NCBI GenBank assembly: GCA_964397655.1
Contig: CAYNKA010000001.1
Coordinates: 186,001-250,000, forward strand
Length of the DNA stretch: 64,000 nucleotides
Direction: 5' to 3'
Source: CAYNKA01 sp964397655
GTDB lineage: Bacteria; Spirochaetota; Spirochaetia; DTKZ01
Shown here: positions 59,762-64,000 of the stretch, piece after piece
How positions within the stretch are numbered: position 1 is the stretch's first letter
Layout of the letters: the number at the start of each line of letters is the position of its first letter
Position numbers and translations under genes: made by a program
Notes under the pieces: model-generated
Told to the model about the DNA's origin: nothing
Database searches by the model: none
Seen by the model: only the letters and a program-made list of their open reading frames with translations

Positions 59762-60526
59762 ATGATGAAATTCTATTCGATTTTAGTTATAAATATTGCT
59801 CTCCTAATAGGCTGTACATCGCTTCCGCAAGAACGTGTTTGGAGACCGTGGACCAACGTTCAAAATAGTACGGAAAATATGGAGCTGGGAAAATCATTTT
59901 CCCTTTCAGGGAGTTGGGACCTTCCGTTTTTGGCTGGATATAAAGATCTATTCATAGAAAATGTCAAAAAGGATTTTGTTCGTATTCTGGAAAGGCGTGG
60001 TTTCAAAAACAAAAAAGACAATGCAGACTATAATGTTGCGGTTACCGTTAAATCATGGACGGCTCAAAAGACATCCGCAACTAATATCAACATAAACTCA
60101 AGTTATATTAGTTCACAAACACAGGCTGCATTGGTAAGCGACTACGGTGTTCGTATAGCGGCAGCAGTTTCAAATGCCACCCGATACAGCGGTTCCTCAT
60201 TTACCGCAATGCAGACTGAAACTTATACATATTATACATATTCTATGTCTATTGAAATTCGTAAATACGATAAGACAATATGGGAAGGGAATTCATATTG
60301 GGAATCACCGAGATTATCTCCTGCTGAACAGATTCTCCATGCATATAAAATTCTCTGCAGCAACCTTCCTTTTGATGAAAACTCAGAGCCACATGTAGAG
60401 GCCGTGAAAGATACTCATGTTATGAACTATTACAGGTTAGTATTTGAGAATAAATATTTCTCCTGTCCAGCACTGCCATACCCACTAATTGTACAACAAA
60501 ATAGCAATTTAAATAATTCTATGTAA
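59762..60526 (+). CDS. AT-rich lipoprotein of DUF4136 type, first part
   Basis: 254 residues with lipobox LLIGC and a domain like DUF4136 lipoproteins (VKSWTAQKTSATNININ; YSMSIEIRKYDKTIWEGNSYW). The frame ends at TAA 60524-60526, but the same frame stays open to 60871 with coherent sequence, so this may be the truncated front of a longer protein. Base composition is much more AT-rich than the chromosome, a sign of transfer. Upstream 59564-59761 has a TATAAT at about 59733 but no gene. Confidence 0.7.
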   Translation: MMKFYSILVINIALLIGCTSLPQERVWRPWTNVQNSTENMELGKSFSLSGSWDLPFLAGYKDLFIENVKKDFVRILERRGFKNKKDNADYNVAVTVKSWTAQKTSATNININSSYISSQTQAALVSDYGVRIAAAVSNATRYSGSSFTAMQTETYTYYTYSMSIEIRKYDKTIWEGNSYWESPRLSPAEQILHAYKILCSNLPFDENSEPHVEAVKDTHVMNYYRLVFENKYFSCPALPYPLIVQQNSNLNNSM

Positions 60527-60871
60527 GCGGTCCCCTTCGCAAATTCCGATTCAAATGTATTCCAGCCGAAAGTGTATATGGCAGCATATGTTGATCTTTT
60601 AATGAATGCCGAGTATGCACTCCCTAAGGGTACAGAGAATTTTTCTGACCCTCTCAATCCTGATATCTGGAAAACTGTACAACTGGGCGGAAAGTATAAG
60701 GTAGGGGATTCGTCTACTTCAGAGAACATTATTATAACCCTTACAAGCCGCCGTGATGGTTATTATGTTGAAAGTGCCAAGGCCGTTTCGAATGATGAAT
60801 ACGCTTCATTCCAAAAGCACATGAAAGCATGGCGGAAACAATTACAGGAATATTATGAGGTGTTTAAGTAA
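60527..60871 (+). pseudogene. In-frame continuation after a stop
   Basis: In frame with the preceding lipoprotein gene and separated only by one TAA. The first codon able to start is GTG 60572 or ATG 60578, neither with a good ribosome site. It reads MAAYVDLLMNAEYALP... to YYEVFK. Best explained as the back part of a split gene; a separate small protein is the alternative. Confidence 0.55.
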
Positions 60872-61080
60872 TTTAGTTCATCATCCGTCAAAGAAAAAAC
60901 TTTGCCTTGAGGAAGGTCATCGGGTTCTCGGTGATCCTGCCCCTCACGAACGGGACGAACCAAGCGAGGGGCATGGGAGGGATGGCAGCATATATTGTAA
61001 AGTAATGACGGGCAAACGGCAGAGATGCAGGGATAATAAAAGATAAGAACGAAGAAGAGGAGAAGAATAACACAAAAGTA
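60872..61080. other. Gene remnant before the IS element
   Basis: Higher-GC stretch (60.91-61.01 kb). The minus strand reads PLAWFVPFVRGRITENPMT for 30 codons and then stops, like the end of a real gene. The family is not recognised. It may be a chromosomal gene remnant captured by the island. Confidence 0.35.
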
Positions 61081-62358
61081 CAGTAGTGTCCAAAATAAAA
61101 AGCTATTAATTGCCTGACTCCTCCGGTATAATGGTTGTCGACCAAAACAAATCATTACACACAAAGGAGTACAGGCATGAAAAAGCATAACACGGTTTTC
61201 GCTCAGATGCTACAACTGATTCCGCGATATCGATTTGAAAAGGCGGTAAAGGACTACAAGACCGAACATGCGAGTAAAGGACTTTCCTCTTGGGAGCATT
61301 TCAGCGCCATGCTGTTCGCTCAGCTTTCCGGCCAGTGGGGACTGCGTGGTATCGAATCAGGGCTTGCCTGTCAACGGCAAGCCGCCTATCACTTGGGGAT
61401 AAAGCGGCCGGTCAAACGATCATCTCTTGCATACGCCAACAAAAAGCGCAGCTTTGTTCTGTTCGAGTCCGTCTTTCACATGATGCTGGAGCGGCTTCTT
61501 GATCATCAGCCTGGACACGGCTTTCGATTCAAGAATCCGCTGTACAGCGTGGATGCCACGACGATTGATCTGTGCTTGAAGCTTTTTCCCTGGGCCGATT
61601 TCCGAAAGGCCAAAGCAGGCATCAAACTGACGGTAAAAATGGACCACCGAGGAAATATTCCGCGGTTCCTCGTTCTTCACAACGCGGCCCAGCACGAAGT
61701 GAAGGTCATACGGAAAATACCCTTTGAAAAGGATGACGTGGTGGTGTTCGACCGAGGGTTCACCGATTACAAGGCCTTCGCATCTCTCGATCGAGACGTT
61801 ATTTATTTCGTTACCCGGCAGAAGTCGAACGCTGACTACCGCATCGTCAAGCGCGAAAAGGTTCGGCGTTCTCAGGGAATCCTTTCTGACCAACTCATCG
61901 AGTTTCAAGGATTTTATTCGAAAAAGAATTGTCCTTTACGCCTGCGCATAATCGTGGTCCAGGACGAAAAGACGAAAAAGAAAATCGCTATTTTGACGAA
62001 CCAGTTTAAATGGTCGGCGAAAACCATAGCGGGGGTCTATCGTGACTGCTGGCAGATCGAATTGTTCTTCAAAGCGATCAAGCAATTCTTGAAGATCAAA
62101 CGATTCTTCGGTACCAGTCGCAATGCCGTTTTGATTCAAGTCTGGACTGCTATGATAGCTTACCTCCTGATGTGCTATCTGAAATTTGTGACGAAGACCG
62201 CTTCGCGTTTCGCCCATATGGCCGCTGTTCTCACAACCATCCTTTTTCAGAGACGCGACCTCACGGAGTTGCTGTGTTATGCTGAAAGTCCTCCGTTCTC
62301 TCTCGGATGCCCGCGCACTCTTCAACTGGAGTTCCTATGATTGTTTTGGACACTACTG
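61081..62358 (+). mobile_element. IS4-family insertion sequence
   Basis: Terminal inverted repeats of 18 bases with one mismatch: CAGTAGTGTCCAAAATAA (61081-61098) and the reverse complement of TTGTTTTGGACACTACTG (62341-62358). The 1278-base element contains one transposase. Flanks (AAGTA left, ATACA right) show no clear target duplication, so the ends may have diverged or the element moved by recombination. Confidence 0.88.
61177..62340 (+). CDS. IS4-family transposase (DUF4372 type)
   Basis: 387 residues from ATG 61177 with AAAGGAG upstream. DUF4372-type N-terminus (NTVFAQMLQLIPRYRF), then DDE residues Asp126 (YSVDATTIDL), Asp192 (VVFDRGFTDY) and Glu295 (YRDCWQIELFFKAIK). In the last motif, the usual Arg after the Tyr-Arg pair is replaced by Cys (YRDCW), which could affect activity. 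The frame is intact. Confidence 0.92.
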   Translation: MKKHNTVFAQMLQLIPRYRFEKAVKDYKTEHASKGLSSWEHFSAMLFAQLSGQWGLRGIESGLACQRQAAYHLGIKRPVKRSSLAYANKKRSFVLFESVFHMMLERLLDHQPGHGFRFKNPLYSVDATTIDLCLKLFPWADFRKAKAGIKLTVKMDHRGNIPRFLVLHNAAQHEVKVIRKIPFEKDDVVVFDRGFTDYKAFASLDRDVIYFVTRQKSNADYRIVKREKVRRSQGILSDQLIEFQGFYSKKNCPLRLRIIVVQDEKTKKKIAILTNQFKWSAKTIAGVYRDCWQIELFFKAIKQFLKIKRFFGTSRNAVLIQVWTAMIAYLLMCYLKFVTKTASRFAHMAAVLTTILFQRRDLTELLCYAESPPFSLGCPRTLQLEFL

Positions 62359-62500
62359 ATACAAAGGTATTATTTCCTCGACCGTTGCATGTGGATAAAT
62401 TCAAAGATTTATTGAAAATTCGGCGACTTAGCTAGATAATGAACTAAACGCTTCGGAACTCTCCGGCGACTCAGCATTTTTCGACAACCAGGAGCTTCTC

Positions 62501-64000
62501 ATGACCGTACAGATTCACGGACAGATGGTCAATTTCATTTGGAATATCTGCAATCTCCTCCGGGGGCCGTATAAACGTAATGAATATCGCAAGGTCATTC
62601 TTCCGCTCACGGTGCTCAGGCGTTTCGACTGCATACTCGAACCGACGAAAGCGAAGGTGCTGGAGGAATACAAGGCTCTCAAAGGGAAATCGGAAAACAT
62701 CATAAGCGCGAAAATGCGAGAGATAACTGGGGTTTCCTTCTACAATATTTCGAAGTTGGACTTCAAGAGGCTCCTTGACGATCCGAACCATATCGCGCCG
62801 AATCTCAACAGCTATATAAACGCCTTTTCCCCGAACGTCCGGCAGATATTCGAAAAGTTCGACTTCGGTATACAAGTAAATAAAATGAACGAGAAGAACC
62901 TCCTTTTCAACGTGATCAAGGAGTTCGCTTCGGAAAAGATCAATCTCTCGCCTAAAAGTATGGACAACCTGCAGATGGGCTACGTATTCGAAGAGATCAT
63001 CAGGATCGGGGCGGAGCAATCGAACGAGGAAGCGGGAGAGCACTTCACCCCTCGGGAAGTCATCAGGCTCATGGTCGATCTTCTCCTGTCTCCGGAAAAG
63101 GACCTCGGGAAAAGCCATGTGGTGAAGACGATCTATGACCCGGCCTGCGGTACGGGGGGCATGCTCTCGGTGGCGGAAAACTATATAAGGTCCATGAACG
63201 AAGACGCCCACCCCATCCTCTACGGCCAGGACTGGAACGACGAGGCCTACGCGATCTGCCGAGCGGACATGCTCATCAAGGGAGAGGACTCGGACAACAT
63301 CAAGCCGGACTGCACCTTCGAAAAAGACGGATTCAAGAAAGAAAAGTTCGACTATATGCTCGCGAATCCTCCCTTCGGCGTCGAATGGAAGCAGCAGCAG
63401 AAAACGATAGAAGACGAGCACAAATCCCTGGGGTACGACGGACGTTTCGGAGCAGGGCTGCCCCGCATCAACGACGGATCCTTTCTTTTTCTCCAGCACA
63501 TGATTTCCAAAATGCGCTTGCCGGAAGACGGGGGAAGCAGGATCGGCATCGTCTTCAATGGCTCGCCTTTGTTCACGGGGGACGCGGGCAGCGGAGAATC
63601 CAACATCAGGCAGTGGATCATCGAGAACGACTGGCTGGAAGCCATCGTCGCGCTTCCGGAACAGCTTTTCTACAACACGGGCATTTCCACCTACATCTGG
63701 ATCATAACCAACCGGAAAGAGAAGAGGCGAAAGGGGAAGATCCAGCTCATCGACGCCCGCGAGTTTTACGTCAAAATGAAAAAGAGCCTTGGGAATAAAC
63801 GGAACCAGATCGGCGACGGAGAGGAGGGAAGGCCGAACCAGATCGCCGAGATCACGAAGATCTATGGGAATTTTACCCACGACGAGAGCAGGACCCTCAC
63901 GATCGACGGAGTTAAAAAAGATACGATCGTCTCGAAGATCTTCGACAACGAAGACTTCGGTTTCAACAAGATCACGGTGGAAAGGCCACTCCGGCTCAAC
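62501..64000 (+). CDS. hsdM: Type I restriction-modification methyltransferase HsdM, partial
   Basis: 500 residues to the edge, starting ATG 62501 with an AGGAG site. N-terminal HsdM_N helical domain (QIHGQMVNFIWNICNLLRGP), then motif I DPACGTGG (213-220) and motif IV NPPFG (289-293), an adenine-N6 methyltransferase pattern. The specificity and restriction subunits are expected to the right. The antisense open frame over the same DNA is a shadow. Confidence 0.93.
   Translation, partial: MTVQIHGQMVNFIWNICNLLRGPYKRNEYRKVILPLTVLRRFDCILEPTKAKVLEEYKALKGKSENIISAKMREITGVSFYNISKLDFKRLLDDPNHIAPNLNSYINAFSPNVRQIFEKFDFGIQVNKMNEKNLLFNVIKEFASEKINLSPKSMDNLQMGYVFEEIIRIGAEQSNEEAGEHFTPREVIRLMVDLLLSPEKDLGKSHVVKTIYDPACGTGGMLSVAENYIRSMNEDAHPILYGQDWNDEAYAICRADMLIKGEDSDNIKPDCTFEKDGFKKEKFDYMLANPPFGVEWKQQQKTIEDEHKSLGYDGRFGAGLPRINDGSFLFLQHMISKMRLPEDGGSRIGIVFNGSPLFTGDAGSGESNIRQWIIENDWLEAIVALPEQLFYNTGISTYIWIITNRKEKRRKGKIQLIDAREFYVKMKKSLGNKRNQIGDGEEGRPNQIAEITKIYGNFTHDESRTLTIDGVKKDTIVSKIFDNEDFGFNKITVERPLRLN

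Larger units (their letters stand above)
55566..64000. mobile_element. Integrated genomic island (left end; runs past window)
   Basis: From the tRNA fragment onward the content changes to excisionase-like, toxin-antitoxin, GxxExxY, IS and restriction genes with mixed base composition, including a clearly AT-rich block at 59.7-60.9 kb. No integrase is in the window; it should be near the far end with the intact tRNA. Left boundary inferred from the tRNA remnant, right boundary unknown. Confidence 0.6.

Noticed and set aside
62471..63880. A 469-codon minus-strand open frame over hsdM
   Set aside because: The opposite strand encodes a clear methyltransferase with motifs I and IV. The antisense frame has no domain and a biased composition.

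Overview
The window looks like a chromosomal segment of a high-GC, probably anaerobic environmental spirochaete. The assignment is inference. It rests on a V-type ATPase subunit E at the left edge, a BMP/PnrA (TmpC-like) nucleoside-binding lipoprotein with an Rbs-like ABC transporter, LL-diaminopimelate aminotransferase, an N-terminal-cysteine lipoprotein style, MutS2 and a TrpR-like YerC-type repressor. There are no rRNA genes, intact tRNAs or CRISPR arrays.

Left part (1-14.7 kb): housekeeping and regulatory genes. V-ATPase subunit E (partial), a small lipoprotein/membrane pair, mutS2-rsgA-murI with a zinc-ribbon gene, a pentapeptide-repeat protein coupled to a metallo-beta-lactamase-fold protein that lacks the metal motif, an RluD-type pseudouridine synthase, a YggS-type PLP protein, an XRE regulator, a class III adenylate cyclase followed by a PocR-AraC regulator and an esterase, a TrpR-like protein and a histidinol-phosphatase.

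Nucleoside salvage block (14.7-25.7 kb, minus strand): FAH-family hydrolase, a long type-II thymidine kinase, phosphopentomutase, then pnrA-like lipoprotein, ATPase, two permeases, a ROK sugar kinase and Tex. The layout fits uptake of nucleosides followed by phosphorolysis and pentose-phosphate use.

25.7-31.6 kb: a group IV PLP decarboxylase with an aminoacyl-tRNA-protein transferase, SlyD, a convergent Zn/Mn-type ABC transporter with a DUF1893 protein, and shikimate kinase.

31.6-40.5 kb: a divergently regulated Liv-type (branched-chain amino-acid family) ABC transporter operon that also carries a UroD-family protein, an FGGY kinase and two tandem ATC-hydrolase-like proteins. The divergent partner is a YheO/DauR-like regulator. 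Strong sigma70-like promoters and an inverted repeat lie between them. This is a good candidate for an undescribed catabolic pathway.

40.5-55.4 kb: mtgA, dapL, a lipoprotein with an InlB-type repeat, an SPFH/SHOCT protein followed by a TIM44-zinc ribbon-TerB membrane protein, then a purine-catabolism set (guanine-type deaminase, a TrpB/cysteine-synthase-fold PLP enzyme, and the three xanthine-dehydrogenase subunits). After it come an astacin-type lipoprotein protease, an outer-membrane beta-barrel, a tetraheme c-type cytochrome and a HAMP membrane protein. The last three form an unusual possible electron-transfer module.

55.5-64 kb: an integrated island. It starts at a 3' fragment of a tRNA-Val gene with the tRNA terminator still on the chromosomal side. 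Contents are an excisionase-like gene, a broken PIN toxin with its antitoxin, a LuxR protein with a degenerate receiver, a GxxExxY cassette flanked by repeats, AT-rich lipoprotein genes (one interrupted by a stop), an IS4-family element, and the start of a type I restriction-modification methyltransferase that runs off the right edge.
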